64,000 nucleotides of DNA, taken from Euryarchaeota archaeon UBA62. Lineage in GTDB: Archaea; Thermoplasmatota; Poseidoniia; Poseidoniales; Thalassarchaeaceae. Positions 1-8,602 of the stretch are shown one piece after another; the stretch's first letter is position 1, and the number at the start of each line of letters is the position of its first letter. A model generated the notes under the pieces. That model made no database searches and was not told the DNA's origin. It worked only from the letters and a program-made list of their open reading frames with translations. The stretch lies in NCBI GenBank assembly GCA_002502095.1, contig DAPJ01000022.1, positions 1-64,000 on the forward strand, in the 5' to 3' direction. Both the position numbers and the translations under genes were made by a program.

Positions 1-774
1 GGGTCATTGATTTCCAGAGTGCCTAGGAGGGGAGATTTATTCAAACTAAGAAAGATGGCTGACCAGAACGCCGAGATCTTAGTGTCACGATCGGAGAGGA
101 GTAGCTCTGGGAACCTTGAGCAACGTGCTGCAAATGAGGGCGCGAAACTACTGGGAATGGATTCTCTAAACCATATTGTTTGTTTCGATATGGCCCAACT
201 TATGGGATCCGAAAGAGTTGGTGCCTCGATTGTTTTCAAGAATGGCCGACCCTCGAAAAAGGAATACAGGACATACAAGATAAAAGGTGACTCAGCTGAT
301 GACCTGAGTATGATGAGGGAGTCGGTATTAAGATGGATAAAGAGGCAAAATGAGTGGCCAGATATTCTTCTTTTGGACGGTGGGGAGACTCATCTCTCAA
401 CAATAAATACTGCACTAAGAGAGAGTAATATGGATGACAAGTTCATTGTCGCCGCATTGGCCAAGAGAGAAGAGACCCTCTACATCCATGGAAGGGAGCC
501 AATCGTCTTAGATCGAAGGGGGAGAGTTCTAATTCATTCGAGGGACGAGGCTCACAGGTTTGTTAATCAGTTTCACAGTCGTAGGAGAAGGAAGGGATCA
601 ATCCGTGACCCTCTAGAAGAGGTTGAAGGGCTCGGTGCCAAGAAAATACAGTCTCTACTTCGTCACTTTGGAGGGAGGAAAGGGATAGAGCATGCCAGCA
701 TAGACGAGCTCAGAGCAGTTCCCGGAATCGGAATTTCCATGGCTAAGAAAATACAAAATCACTTCGATAACTAG
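1..774 (+). CDS. uvrC: UvrC excinuclease subunit, C-terminal part (5' truncated by window)
   Basis: The reading frame is open from base 1, so this is the C-terminal ~257 residues of UvrC, the nuclease that makes both incisions in UvrABC nucleotide excision repair. An UVR-like helix (around KMADQNAEILV) lies near the window edge. It is followed by the RNase H-like 5'-incision domain, with FDMAQLMG (family: FDxSHxxG), the VF-NGRPSKKEYRTYKIK strand pair, the DDLSMMRESVLRW helix and LLLDGG. The usual His of FDxSH is Gln here, which is worth checking. The C-terminus has a double helix-hairpin-helix (VEGLGAKKIQ and VPGIGISMAKKI) for DNA binding. UvrB is encoded in the same window at 41056, so the two subunits are not adjacent. 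UvrABC is a bacterial system found in some mesophilic archaea, presumably by transfer. The stop lies 12 bases from the convergent neighbour's stop. Confidence 0.93.
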   Translation, partial: GSLISRVPRRGDLFKLRKMADQNAEILVSRSERSSSGNLEQRAANEGAKLLGMDSLNHIVCFDMAQLMGSERVGASIVFKNGRPSKKEYRTYKIKGDSADDLSMMRESVLRWIKRQNEWPDILLLDGGETHLSTINTALRESNMDDKFIVAALAKREETLYIHGREPIVLDRRGRVLIHSRDEAHRFVNQFHSRRRRKGSIRDPLEEVEGLGAKKIQSLLRHFGGRKGIEHASIDELRAVPGIGISMAKKIQNHFDN

Positions 775-786
775 TAGTGATGTAAT

Positions 787-3714
787 CTATGGATCTTCGG
801 AGTCAGTTTGATCGAAGAAAGTCTCATCAACCAGAGTGGTCTTTTCTGGTAACCTACCAAACTCAATTTCCATAATTTTCTCCATCTCCGCACTTTTCTC
901 TTCATTTGAAGATATGATTTGAGCTTGCTTCTTCTCTATATTCTTTCTCCTCTTCCTACTTACCAGAATTCCTAGGGATATGATGATGAAAAATATGTAG
1001 GGAGCCAGTTCGCCAATAATGAATGCCCATGAAAGCTCGACTGAGAATGTGACAATGTCTGAATTACTGCTACTGCACTCATACCATGTGACTGCTGACA
1101 GACATGTTGGCATGATGTAAGTCAAGAGTTGTCTGTCTCCTGAGTCACTAATCTCCGCGAGACCCTTCTCACTTTCTAATGATGTTATTCTGATTGACTC
1201 TGGTAGTAAAATCTCGATAAATGCGGATGACTTAATAGTGCCAAAATTAGTATGTTCCATGAGTGGCGTTACCCTCTGCCTGATATTCGAACCGTCTAGT
1301 AACAATCCTGATTCAGTTAGCAGAGGAGAGGGGAGTATGGATGTTATTGCCATAGTAGGCATCATTGCCAAGGAGCGTGGGTTGGCCCCAACAATGATCT
1401 CATCCTGCCTTAGTGAGAAAGTGAGTTCCGCATCGTCTATCCTAGTGGCTAATCTAATCGGTTCTTCATCTCCAATGAATGGGTCATCTCCCAAGGAGAC
1501 CTCTCCAAAATCTGCTTGGAATGGTAGTGAAGAAAAATCTGCAGACAGCGCAAAGTCTTGAGAACCGAGATTTATGCTGCCAAATTCATTCATCATTTCT
1601 TCGTATGACTCTGTTAGGTAATCTGATAGTTTCATCAGGCCCTCATTTGAAACCTCGAAGTCAACTGGGTCGCCCACTCCGAAGTCTATTGTCGATTCAA
1701 TTTCAGAATCTGCCAGTAGCCCTCCTTCCATTCTATCTCCCATCACCAAGATTCTCCTTATTGCGTCTGATGGAATTGGGGACATTTTCACTCCCTCTAT
1801 CTCCATATCTAACCCTAATCTGTAAATTTCTAGGATTATCGTAGATGTGAATTCTATTGAAACTGATCCACTCAACTCGTGAACAGATACTTTGGAAACA
1901 TCCATCTCAACCAGGAATGAGATACATGTCTTCTGGGTGGGGGCGCATACTAGATCGATACTGTCCTCCTCACATGGGTCGGATATTCTACATATTGAAT
2001 GCCGCCAGTCGAAGGGCCTAGATCCTTCGATTTCGATGCTCTTAGTTTTAGTATCTCCATGATTGGATGTGAATACCAATACATCTGGTGTCTTTCCAGA
2101 CGAATCCAACCATTCGGGTAAGTGAATTGTAACGCTAATATCAGTAGAAGGAAAGTCAATGGGAATTAAATCTTGGAAGAAGTCAGAGTCTACTTCGAAT
2201 TCCAGGCTAAGAAAGCTCATTATTGTGGCAATATCATCATCGGAAATTTGTGAAAAATCTATTGTCGATAGGTCCCCATCTGTATTCTGTAAAAGCTGGT
2301 CAAAGATATTTGAAATCTGTATTTCAGAGGAGATTGTAGTGGATTGTACAGTGATTGGGTAAGTACTGGACATCGTCCCAACAGGTCCGAGACAGTATCT
2401 GTAAGACAATTCTTCACCACAAGTCTCTACTTGCCTGTGTTGGAACATTATTCCACCAGTATTGTTTGAGGTAGAGAAGGACGGGGTCTGAAAGACTATT
2501 TCTGCCCCTAGGAATTGAGAAAAGGTTTCTGAAAGTAAGTCAATAGGTAGAGACGATAGCATCTGATCGGCATCCACATCCATCTCGGAGTCGAACATCC
2601 TTATTCCATCAGAAGTCACTGAATCAAGACTGATGGTTTGAGTCTCTAGATCTAGTCCCCAATCCTCCAATGTTTCGGTACTTAGATGGTGAATCCCAAT
2701 TTCCATATCTACATGGCTGTCCAAAGGATTCTCCAGATTTATTGAGAGATCCAAACTCAGCGATGAGCCGGCATTGATTTCCCAATCTGGTGTAATGTCG
2801 CCAGATCCCAAGACAGCCACCAAGTCAGATATTATTGGACTATAATCGTGCGGAGAGTTGAGATTATCCAGAGCTATTCTAGCACCCAAAATTTGTGCTT
2901 GACCCTGTTCTGCTGAAAATACAGATGCTGGCTCGTCGACATGGATAATGCTAGAATATGATGGTGGAACCATCACGTATTCGATGTAATGTCCAGATGG
3001 TGCAATCGTTGTGAAGTTAGTAGTTACCTCTCCCCCCATTGCAATTAGTCCCTGCATCACCCTATCGATATCTCCAGTTTCTGAGTTCATTCCTATGTTA
3101 GTTGGAATCACATCCAAGGTGAGGGCTGAATGAACACATATAGGAGGGTTGAAGGGGTCGTTTTCCAACCCATTCTCTTCATCTATTGAGTCAATATTGG
3201 GATTAAATGTACAGGAGGAGGGTTCCCGTCCAAAAAAATTGATTTCCGATATAGTTTGGATAGGTCCAGACGTGGCATTGGGAAAATTCTCATCCACAAT
3301 CTGTTGTATTACATCCTCAATCTTCTGAATTAATCTATCCTCAACAGAAAGGCCATTCTGAGAATAATCACGATAGTTACGGATAAAATCAGCTGGGATT
3401 CCATCAGATGGATCGCTATCTCCCTGCAAATCCAAATCTAGTAGTCCTAATTCTTCTCTTGAGAGCTCATGAACAGCCAGTTCAATACTCATCTCTATCG
3501 CCGAGGCCCCCTCCATGGAAATCGCCACGTGCCCCTCAATCCACTCGTCAATAAGAGTGGAATCCAGGCTAGAGGAGTAGTCATCGCATATTCCATTTCC
3601 ATTTGCCCATGAAGAGCAGATTTCGTTTGAAACTTCAGAGTCCCCGGGAGGAGGAGCTGCATTGGCCAGTGGCGCAAATAGCAGAATGATGACCAGCGCG
3701 ATGCATGTACGCAC
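787..3714 (-). CDS. Large secreted/surface protein with signal peptide and C-terminal membrane anchor
   Basis: The family is not recognised. The frame is open up to 3855, but I prefer the GTG at 3714. It puts a signal peptide (MRTCIALVIILLFAPLANA, then APPPG) at the very N-terminus and removes an overlap with the divergent Taw2-like gene; an ATATAC box lies about 20 bases upstream. The mature ~950 residues are acidic, rich in Ser/Asp/Ile and low in Lys, with a few Cys pairs, and consist of beta-rich segments that repeat a pattern of amphipathic helix then strand (for example MSIELAVHEL, MEIGIHHLS, VSVHELSGS). A hydrophobic helix (GELAPYIFFIIISLGILV) about 55 residues from the end, followed by RKRRK, anchors it with a charged cytoplasmic tail. 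It is therefore a type I surface protein; the function is unknown. It is convergent with uvrC. Confidence 0.75.
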   Translation of the reverse strand: MRTCIALVIILLFAPLANAAPPPGDSEVSNEICSSWANGNGICDDYSSSLDSTLIDEWIEGHVAISMEGASAIEMSIELAVHELSREELGLLDLDLQGDSDPSDGIPADFIRNYRDYSQNGLSVEDRLIQKIEDVIQQIVDENFPNATSGPIQTISEINFFGREPSSCTFNPNIDSIDEENGLENDPFNPPICVHSALTLDVIPTNIGMNSETGDIDRVMQGLIAMGGEVTTNFTTIAPSGHYIEYVMVPPSYSSIIHVDEPASVFSAEQGQAQILGARIALDNLNSPHDYSPIISDLVAVLGSGDITPDWEINAGSSLSLDLSINLENPLDSHVDMEIGIHHLSTETLEDWGLDLETQTISLDSVTSDGIRMFDSEMDVDADQMLSSLPIDLLSETFSQFLGAEIVFQTPSFSTSNNTGGIMFQHRQVETCGEELSYRYCLGPVGTMSSTYPITVQSTTISSEIQISNIFDQLLQNTDGDLSTIDFSQISDDDIATIMSFLSLEFEVDSDFFQDLIPIDFPSTDISVTIHLPEWLDSSGKTPDVLVFTSNHGDTKTKSIEIEGSRPFDWRHSICRISDPCEEDSIDLVCAPTQKTCISFLVEMDVSKVSVHELSGSVSIEFTSTIILEIYRLGLDMEIEGVKMSPIPSDAIRRILVMGDRMEGGLLADSEIESTIDFGVGDPVDFEVSNEGLMKLSDYLTESYEEMMNEFGSINLGSQDFALSADFSSLPFQADFGEVSLGDDPFIGDEEPIRLATRIDDAELTFSLRQDEIIVGANPRSLAMMPTMAITSILPSPLLTESGLLLDGSNIRQRVTPLMEHTNFGTIKSSAFIEILLPESIRITSLESEKGLAEISDSGDRQLLTYIMPTCLSAVTWYECSSSNSDIVTFSVELSWAFIIGELAPYIFFIIISLGILVSRKRRKNIEKKQAQIISSNEEKSAEMEKIMEIEFGRLPEKTTLVDETFFDQTDSEDP

Positions 3715-3772
3715 AACAGTTGGAGCGTGTGATATACCATAAGTCTGAATCAGTGATGTTCGCCCGAGATAT

Positions 3773-4633
3773 ATGGCTGGCAGGGGCCCACATGAGCGTT
3801 TACACGATTCTATTTCCTCATTTCTCGGTAAAAATCCTCCTTCAGAGATACCCAAGAAGTGGGAGAGGTTCTCTGATATTGCGATATTGCCATCTGGGTC
3901 TTTCAGAGATGAGTCCTGGGAGAATGTAGTCGGACCTGATCTCTGGAAAGCAGTCGCTCAAGGACTCAATGTTGAGAGGCTTGGGGTAATGGGGGAGGTG
4001 ACTGGTAGAATACGAAAGAGTGGTGTTAAGATGCTACTAGGAGATGATGACTGGGTTGTGAGAAGAGAGAATGGAGTCGACTACGGCTATCATGTGACAA
4101 AGTGTATGTTCTCGGCGGGTAATGTGAATGAGAGGAGGCGGATGGGAGAGATTGTGAGAAGAGGAGAAGTGGTAGTCGATTTGTTCGCTGGGATAGGATA
4201 CTACTCCCTCCCAATTCTAGTGCACTCGGAAGTGGAACATGTCCACTGTTGTGAGTGGAATAATGATGCTGTGGAGTCTCTTGAGTGGAGTCTAAAAAGT
4301 AACAATGTTTCTTCCCTTTGTACGGTACATAGAGGCGATAACAGGGAGACATCCAAGTCAATTGGAAAGGTTGCTGATAGGGTTATTATGGGCTTACTTC
4401 CTACTTCTGAGAGGAGTTTTGAGGCGGCTATGGAAGTACTCTCTGATTCGGGAGGAGTGATTCACATCCATGGCCTAGCGAAGCCAGATGAATACTCTGA
4501 ATGGGCAGAAGAGGTTATGACGAGGATTTGTAATTTTAGAGAGGGTTCCCGAGCAAGAAAAATTGCAGTCAATCGAATAAAGAGCTATGCTCCCAGATGG
4601 GATCATGTAGTTCTGGATGTGGAAATAAATTAG
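3773..4633 (+). CDS. taw2: Taw2/TYW2-like SAM-dependent tRNA wybutosine enzyme (Trm5/TYW2 family)
   Basis: The protein has 286 residues. The C-terminal half is a Rossmann SAM domain: motif I VVVDLFAGIGYYSLP at residues 133-147, an acidic C-E-W-N-N segment (about 159-164), GDNRE and then DRVIMGLLPTS (202-212). Trm5 m1G methylases have N-[LP]-P-[YFM] in that last position. The GL-x-P-S/T form is typical of TYW2/Taw2, which transfers the 3-amino-3-carboxypropyl group of SAM to 4-demethylwyosine at tRNA-Phe G37. Taw1, which makes the substrate, is encoded at 13436, so both halves of the pathway are in this window. The N-terminal ~100 residues match the D2/linker region, and the D1 domain of full-length Trm5 seems absent. 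The ATG at 3773 clears the divergent surface-protein gene only if that gene starts at 3714. Confidence 0.82.
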   Translation: MAGRGPHERLHDSISSFLGKNPPSEIPKKWERFSDIAILPSGSFRDESWENVVGPDLWKAVAQGLNVERLGVMGEVTGRIRKSGVKMLLGDDDWVVRRENGVDYGYHVTKCMFSAGNVNERRRMGEIVRRGEVVVDLFAGIGYYSLPILVHSEVEHVHCCEWNNDAVESLEWSLKSNNVSSLCTVHRGDNRETSKSIGKVADRVIMGLLPTSERSFEAAMEVLSDSGGVIHIHGLAKPDEYSEWAEEVMTRICNFREGSRARKIAVNRIKSYAPRWDHVVLDVEIN

Positions 4634-4671
4634 TCCGTTGAACTCAAGTCGTGTAACCCTCCCCGAATGGT

Positions 4672-5379
4672 ATGGCTGATGACTGGCTAGAGCGCTCAGC
4701 CGCATCATACAACAAGTATTCTCTGGATTCCAAGGATGACTATGCGGCAATACTCCTAATGCCGGTCGATACGCTCTCAGAAATTATCGAGTGGACATTC
4801 AGATCCCTTCCTGATGAGATACTTGTTGGAATCGATCCCGATGTTAGCCGACCCCATCCGGATGGAGTAAACAGGAGATTCACTGGATCTGACTTCCAGT
4901 CAGGTTTATTCGCAGGGCAAGGGTATGTTCTTGGGGCACCTCATCTTGTAAACAGAGGGGACTCATTCTCTGTCCACCATGTTCCTGAAGAGTGGATTGA
5001 TGGAATTTTCACAGAAGACAGGGGGTCAAGAGGAGGAAGATTCACTCACTGGATTCATTCCCATCCAAATGCGGTTGCGGTTCCCAGTGAGGCTGATGCT
5101 GATGCAGCACAGTGGACGGAGGGATGTGATATGATTCTTGGAGTCAGATTCTCCCCAGAAGGTTTACTGCCCTGGTTCGATGAGGTCGGAGGCACTAGGA
5201 GGAGGCTTTCTCCGGGTAGTAATTCTGTAAAATCAGACAAAGGAAACGATAGTCTCCCAGTAATTGGTAGAGCTGTAACAGGACATCTGATTCATGGACT
5301 TGAGGTTATAGCATTTCATAGAACCGGACTAGGTGTTAATCTAATTATTACAGATTCTGAAGGGGTTCCCATTGAGTAG
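4672..5379 (+). CDS. JAMM/MPN (Mov34-PAD1-like) zinc metalloprotease, deubiquitinase/desampylase type
   Basis: The protein has 235 residues. It contains a complete JAMM motif: H129-S-H131, seven residues, S139, two residues, D142, preceded by a hydrophobic strand (RFTHWIHSHP). In the MPN+ family these His and Asp residues bind catalytic zinc, and an upstream Glu (E49 is a candidate) acts as base. Archaeal members remove ubiquitin-like SAMP modifiers from proteins, and bacterial relatives release cysteine from sulfur-carrier proteins. Flanking sequence is not typical of either; there is a His-Pro-rich stretch near residues 60-70 and an acidic N-terminus. There is no ubiquitin-like, E1 or sulfur-relay gene next to it. 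The gene begins 38 bases after the Taw2-like gene and is probably co-transcribed with it. The motif gives high confidence in the fold, but the substrate is unknown. Confidence 0.8.
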   Translation: MADDWLERSAASYNKYSLDSKDDYAAILLMPVDTLSEIIEWTFRSLPDEILVGIDPDVSRPHPDGVNRRFTGSDFQSGLFAGQGYVLGAPHLVNRGDSFSVHHVPEEWIDGIFTEDRGSRGGRFTHWIHSHPNAVAVPSEADADAAQWTEGCDMILGVRFSPEGLLPWFDEVGGTRRRLSPGSNSVKSDKGNDSLPVIGRAVTGHLIHGLEVIAFHRTGLGVNLIITDSEGVPIE

Positions 5380-5382
5380 TTT

Positions 5383-5916
5383 TCAGTCTCTGAAAACATG
5401 CTCTCTAAGATGGGCTAGCTCTTCGATACTACCTCTGATGTCATCGAGAGCCCTATGACCCGATGGTTTGGAGAATCTGGGAGCATTTGGGTACCATCTT
5501 CTGGCTATTTCCTTGACGGATGTAACGTCGACGCTTCTGTAGTGGAAGAATTCATGTAGCTCGGGCATATACCTCCTGAGAAACCTCCTATCTTGCCCTA
5601 TTGTATTGCCGCACAGGGGGGGAACCCCAGCTAAGCAGTGCTCCATTAGAAACTCCAAAGTCAGCCTCTCTGCCTCTGCTATTGGCACACCATCGGATCT
5701 GACCCTCTTCAAGAGGCCGTTCTTGGTATGGTGCGTGATATTCCAATCATCCATCTTCTCCAATTCTGACTCTGGCTGGAAAATGGCCAAAGAGGGCCCT
5801 TCAGAGACCAAAGTTAGGTCCCCCTCTGTGACTATGGTTGCTATTTCGATTATTTTATTCTCTATCGGATCGAGACCTGTCATCTCCAAATCTATCCAGA
5901 CCAGTCTGTCCTCCAT
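5383..5916 (-). CDS. orn: Oligoribonuclease, DEDDh 3'-5' exoribonuclease
   Basis: From the ATG at 5916 the protein has 177 residues, the usual Orn length (~180). All DEDDh residues are present: D9 and E11 in WIDLEMTGLD, D109 in GNTIGQDRRFL, and H154 with D159 in GHRALDDI (H-x4-D). Orn degrades 2-5 nucleotide RNA (and pGpG/pApA) to mononucleotides. Orn is known mainly from proteobacteria, actinobacteria and mitochondria; most archaea use other nanoRNases, so this is probably an acquired gene. An in-frame upstream start at 5967 would add 17 residues (IVAPQHSRLAH..) that are not part of the family. Its stop is 3 bases from the stop of the convergent JAMM gene. Confidence 0.93.
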   Translation of the reverse strand: MEDRLVWIDLEMTGLDPIENKIIEIATIVTEGDLTLVSEGPSLAIFQPESELEKMDDWNITHHTKNGLLKRVRSDGVPIAEAERLTLEFLMEHCLAGVPPLCGNTIGQDRRFLRRYMPELHEFFHYRSVDVTSVKEIARRWYPNAPRFSKPSGHRALDDIRGSIEELAHLREHVFRD

Positions 5917-5985
5917 GCGTCCGGCGGGAGAGTGTGCGAGTCTTGAGTGTTGGGGGGCCACAATCATAGGGCTGTCTGCTCGCGC

Positions 5986-7254
5986 ATGGCCATGGCTGGA
6001 GTAAGCTACATCGGACTTCTCAGATCCAATGCTCCCTACAGAAGGCTATTCACTGCCAATGAGATTTCTTACGTCGGAGATTGGTTCTCAATGATTGCCC
6101 TATTCCTTCTAGCGGGCGAGGCCTCTGATAATTCCCCTTTGGCTATAGCAGGAGTTCTCGCCACTAGGAGCTTTACCTTCGCTCCCCTAGAGCCACTCAC
6201 GGGAATGCTGGCGGATAGATATCCTAGAAAGTGGCTCATGGTACTTGGTAATGTTTGGTCATTTACGATTCTGATAACTGCTCTATCTCTCGGTGCACTG
6301 GACAGTCTGGCATCGGTATACCTCCTTGGCATGGGCATGGTCGTCGGTAGAGCAATATCCTCCAATGCGGAATCTGCTTATGTTCCGAATATTTGTACAA
6401 AGGAGGAGTTGCTCTCTGCAAATGCCCTATCTTCGGGAGGATGGTCTGCTGCCATGGGAATAGGAGCTGGAATTGGCGGTCTAACCATCTCACAATATGG
6501 AATAGAGACTGCACTTTGGATTGATTCGGTAACTTTTCTTGTTGCTATTATTCTAATCATGACCCTACCGCACGGAGGTCCTGAGAAATCTGGAAGCTTG
6601 TCCAGTAATCCTAGAGCTATGCTTGAAGAGATTCTTTCTGGATGGAAGTATATCCTGTCGAAGCCTTCTATCAGGAGAGTGGTCTTGGCGAAGGCCATGT
6701 GGGCTTCGGGAGGAGGTGCACAGGTGTTTCTACTGATCCTAATAGGTAGGGAGGCTGGTTTTGGGGATGTCGCCGCTGGGATAGGTATACTGTACATGGC
6801 TAGAGGATTCGGATCAGGATTTGGACCAATAGTAAGTCGACGGTTCATGAGTAATGGCAGGCTAGTGCCATATCTTCTGGGAGGGGTACTGATAATCAGC
6901 GGTGCCTTCTACATGGCAGTAGCGGTTTCTGAGTGGACGATGATAATACTAGTCTATGTTTTCATATCTCACGCGGCTAGCGGAGTAAATTGGGTACTGT
7001 CAACTACAATGCTACAGAAGAGGAGTGAGGACGAGTGGTTGGGAAGGGTATTCGGTACTGACTCACTTGGAATAACAATGACAATGGGGTTATCAACAGT
7101 AGCCGCTGGATTGATTCTGGAAAATGACCTACTCACACTTAGGGAGACGATAATAGCAACTGGGACTTTGCAAATATTGGCGGGTCTGCTATGGGTATTA
7201 CTCGCTACACCCAGTGAGAAGAAGATGCTAGATGAGTCTGTCCAGCCCAATTAG
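5986..7254 (+). CDS. Major facilitator superfamily transporter (MFS_3-like, 12 TM)
   Basis: The protein has about 422 residues with roughly 12 hydrophobic helices. The N-terminus RLFTANEISYVGDWFS and the loop LTGMLADRYPRKWLMVLG (family motif GxLaDRxgRR between TM2 and TM3) are typical of the MFS_3 group of exporters and permeases, which includes enterobactin and macrolide exporters. The substrate cannot be read from sequence. The frame begins at 5947, but the ATG at 5986 (or 5992) puts the first TM in the normal place. The gene starts 69 bases from the divergent orn start. Its last 27 bases overlap the 3' end of the convergent membrane-protein gene. Confidence 0.86.
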   Translation: MAMAGVSYIGLLRSNAPYRRLFTANEISYVGDWFSMIALFLLAGEASDNSPLAIAGVLATRSFTFAPLEPLTGMLADRYPRKWLMVLGNVWSFTILITALSLGALDSLASVYLLGMGMVVGRAISSNAESAYVPNICTKEELLSANALSSGGWSAAMGIGAGIGGLTISQYGIETALWIDSVTFLVAIILIMTLPHGGPEKSGSLSSNPRAMLEEILSGWKYILSKPSIRRVVLAKAMWASGGGAQVFLLILIGREAGFGDVAAGIGILYMARGFGSGFGPIVSRRFMSNGRLVPYLLGGVLIISGAFYMAVAVSEWTMIILVYVFISHAASGVNWVLSTTMLQKRSEDEWLGRVFGTDSLGITMTMGLSTVAAGLILENDLLTLRETIIATGTLQILAGLLWVLLATPSEKKMLDESVQPN

Positions 7255-8037
7255 TACAACTATTGGGGCAATTGAAAAAATGACATTCTGAAGTAGTGAC
7301 TTTGCTGATGCTTGAACTCTATTAGTAACACGGTCCTGTATCTCTCTATCCAGTCTTTCCATGGCGACAGTAGCTGGTTCCCTTACCCTCCCTAGGATTT
7401 CCTCCAATGCATCGGCGCCCCTGTCTAATAGAGAGTATATCACCTCAGTCATAGGGTTTGTTTCTGGTACTATGGTTGCTTCCCCATCTACCTCAAAGTC
7501 TACTTCCATTACTTCTCTCCAAGGTCGAGGAATGCCTGAATCACTGACATTTTGGAGGATATTTCTTCCTACTACTGCTCCTTGGACTACCATCTTTGCC
7601 GTTGAAAGATTATACTTTGCAATTGACTGAATATCCCTTCTCGATCTCATGACCTTTGAAAAATCTGAGAATAGCCACACCGCCCCAGCAAGAAGGAGGA
7701 GGGCAACTCCCAAATCTGGGGTATCATCCCATGTCGGCCAGCCAATTGGTCCAAGCCAATAACGTGCACCAATCGCAACTATAGCTGGTAAAATAAATGA
7801 CATTGTCTCATTCACTAATATTAGCCAGAACCCCTTGACAGGCAATGATTTTATTTTGGTCAAGAACCACCTAACATGCTTTGTCCTCTCACCTGGTGGA
7901 GCATAGGTGTTAATGAGGTCGATTAATGGTGGAGCGACAAAAACTAGTCTCAGAATAAAGGGTACCGCGAGCATCAGAATGTAGGCATCCCAAGGAGAAG
8001 CCGGGGGGAGACTTGGCATTGCGAAGGCATCAGCCAT
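7228..8037 (-). CDS. Hypothetical integral membrane protein, ~4 TM
   Basis: The family is not recognised. From the ATG at 8037 it has about 269 residues. Hydrophobic helices lie near residues 15-40, 70-95 and 110-130 and at the extreme C-terminus (IFSIAPIVVLIGLDRLI). Between TM3 and the last helix is a ~130-residue soluble segment that starts with a basic patch (KVMRSRRDIQSIAKYN) and ends in an amphipathic helix (EEILGRVREPATVAMERLD). A GTG at 8046 is an alternative start. It sits head to tail with another small membrane-protein gene at 8079-8531 (41-base gap), probably the same transcript. Function unknown. Confidence 0.6.
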   Translation of the reverse strand: MADAFAMPSLPPASPWDAYILMLAVPFILRLVFVAPPLIDLINTYAPPGERTKHVRWFLTKIKSLPVKGFWLILVNETMSFILPAIVAIGARYWLGPIGWPTWDDTPDLGVALLLLAGAVWLFSDFSKVMRSRRDIQSIAKYNLSTAKMVVQGAVVGRNILQNVSDSGIPRPWREVMEVDFEVDGEATIVPETNPMTEVIYSLLDRGADALEEILGRVREPATVAMERLDREIQDRVTNRVQASAKSLLQNVIFSIAPIVVLIGLDRLI

Positions 8038-8078
8038 GTGAGTCACAAGGGAAGGTCAGCAATCAACCTCTCTACGAA

Positions 8079-8531
8079 TTAACGAGCATAGCTTGTGGCT
8101 AATGCCTCTGCCTGATTCATCGCCGCCCTCAGTAGAAAGAATGCCACTATGCAACCTGCAAAGAAGCTCCCTCCGACATACACGTGGGTCTCAAACATCA
8201 GAATTCCTATAGCTGTAAGAGACAGATATGATATGGTCTGGCATATCAAGGATAGCCTCTGCAGCATTATGAATTCTATCTCATGAACGTTAGATGCTTC
8301 TTGTATGTAGGAGTTGATGAGGAAGAATATTGCTTGGAAAGGTAGAGCGGCTGCTAGTACTGCCAAACATGCTACGGTTATCATCCCAGGATCAACAGGA
8401 TCTAGCTCTAAACCCCTGAATAGTAAATTACCGGTATTCAGACCAATTATGGCTGCATGGATTGCCCATGCCTTGTCGGCTGGGACATCATCATCATCAT
8501 CCCTTCTGGGAACGACCATGGAAGGCTGCAT
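8079..8531 (-). CDS. Hypothetical small membrane protein, 4 TM
   Basis: The protein has 150 residues with no family recognised. The N-terminus is hydrophilic with five consecutive Asp codons (near 8487-8501). Four hydrophobic helices follow: AIHAAIIGLNTG, ITVACLAVLAAALPFQAIFFL, ISYLSLTAIGILMFETHVYVGG and FFAGCIVAFFLLRAAM. A TTG at 8540 is the only other start, and ATG 8531 is chosen. It lies upstream of the membrane protein at 7228-8037 and downstream of the alkB-like gene, separated by 71 bases. Confidence 0.55.
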   Translation of the reverse strand: MQPSMVVPRRDDDDDVPADKAWAIHAAIIGLNTGNLLFRGLELDPVDPGMITVACLAVLAAALPFQAIFFLINSYIQEASNVHEIEFIMLQRLSLICQTISYLSLTAIGILMFETHVYVGGSFFAGCIVAFFLLRAAMNQAEALATSYAR

Positions 8532-8602
8532 CCCAATCAAGAATTGAAGGTTGCCCCAGTGAAGGCTTAGCTAGTGTGAGTTAGTAGACGGATGGCGAGA
8601 GC

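Noticed and set aside
3715..3855. N-terminal extension of the large surface protein up to 3855
   Set aside because: It would overlap the Taw2-like gene by 83 bases and bury the signal peptide 47 residues in; the GTG at 3714 fits better.
5606..6004. A 132-codon plus-strand frame over orn and the MFS start
   Set aside because: It overlaps the conserved DEDDh enzyme completely and contains no recognisable domain.
6378..6848. A 156-codon frame on the minus strand within the MFS gene
   Set aside because: It is a shadow of the opposite-strand membrane protein; no ribosome site, no family features.
8487..8501. CAT/GAT triplet repeat as a microsatellite
   Set aside because: It is only five codons, encoding Asp residues at the start of a membrane protein; too short to call a repeat element.
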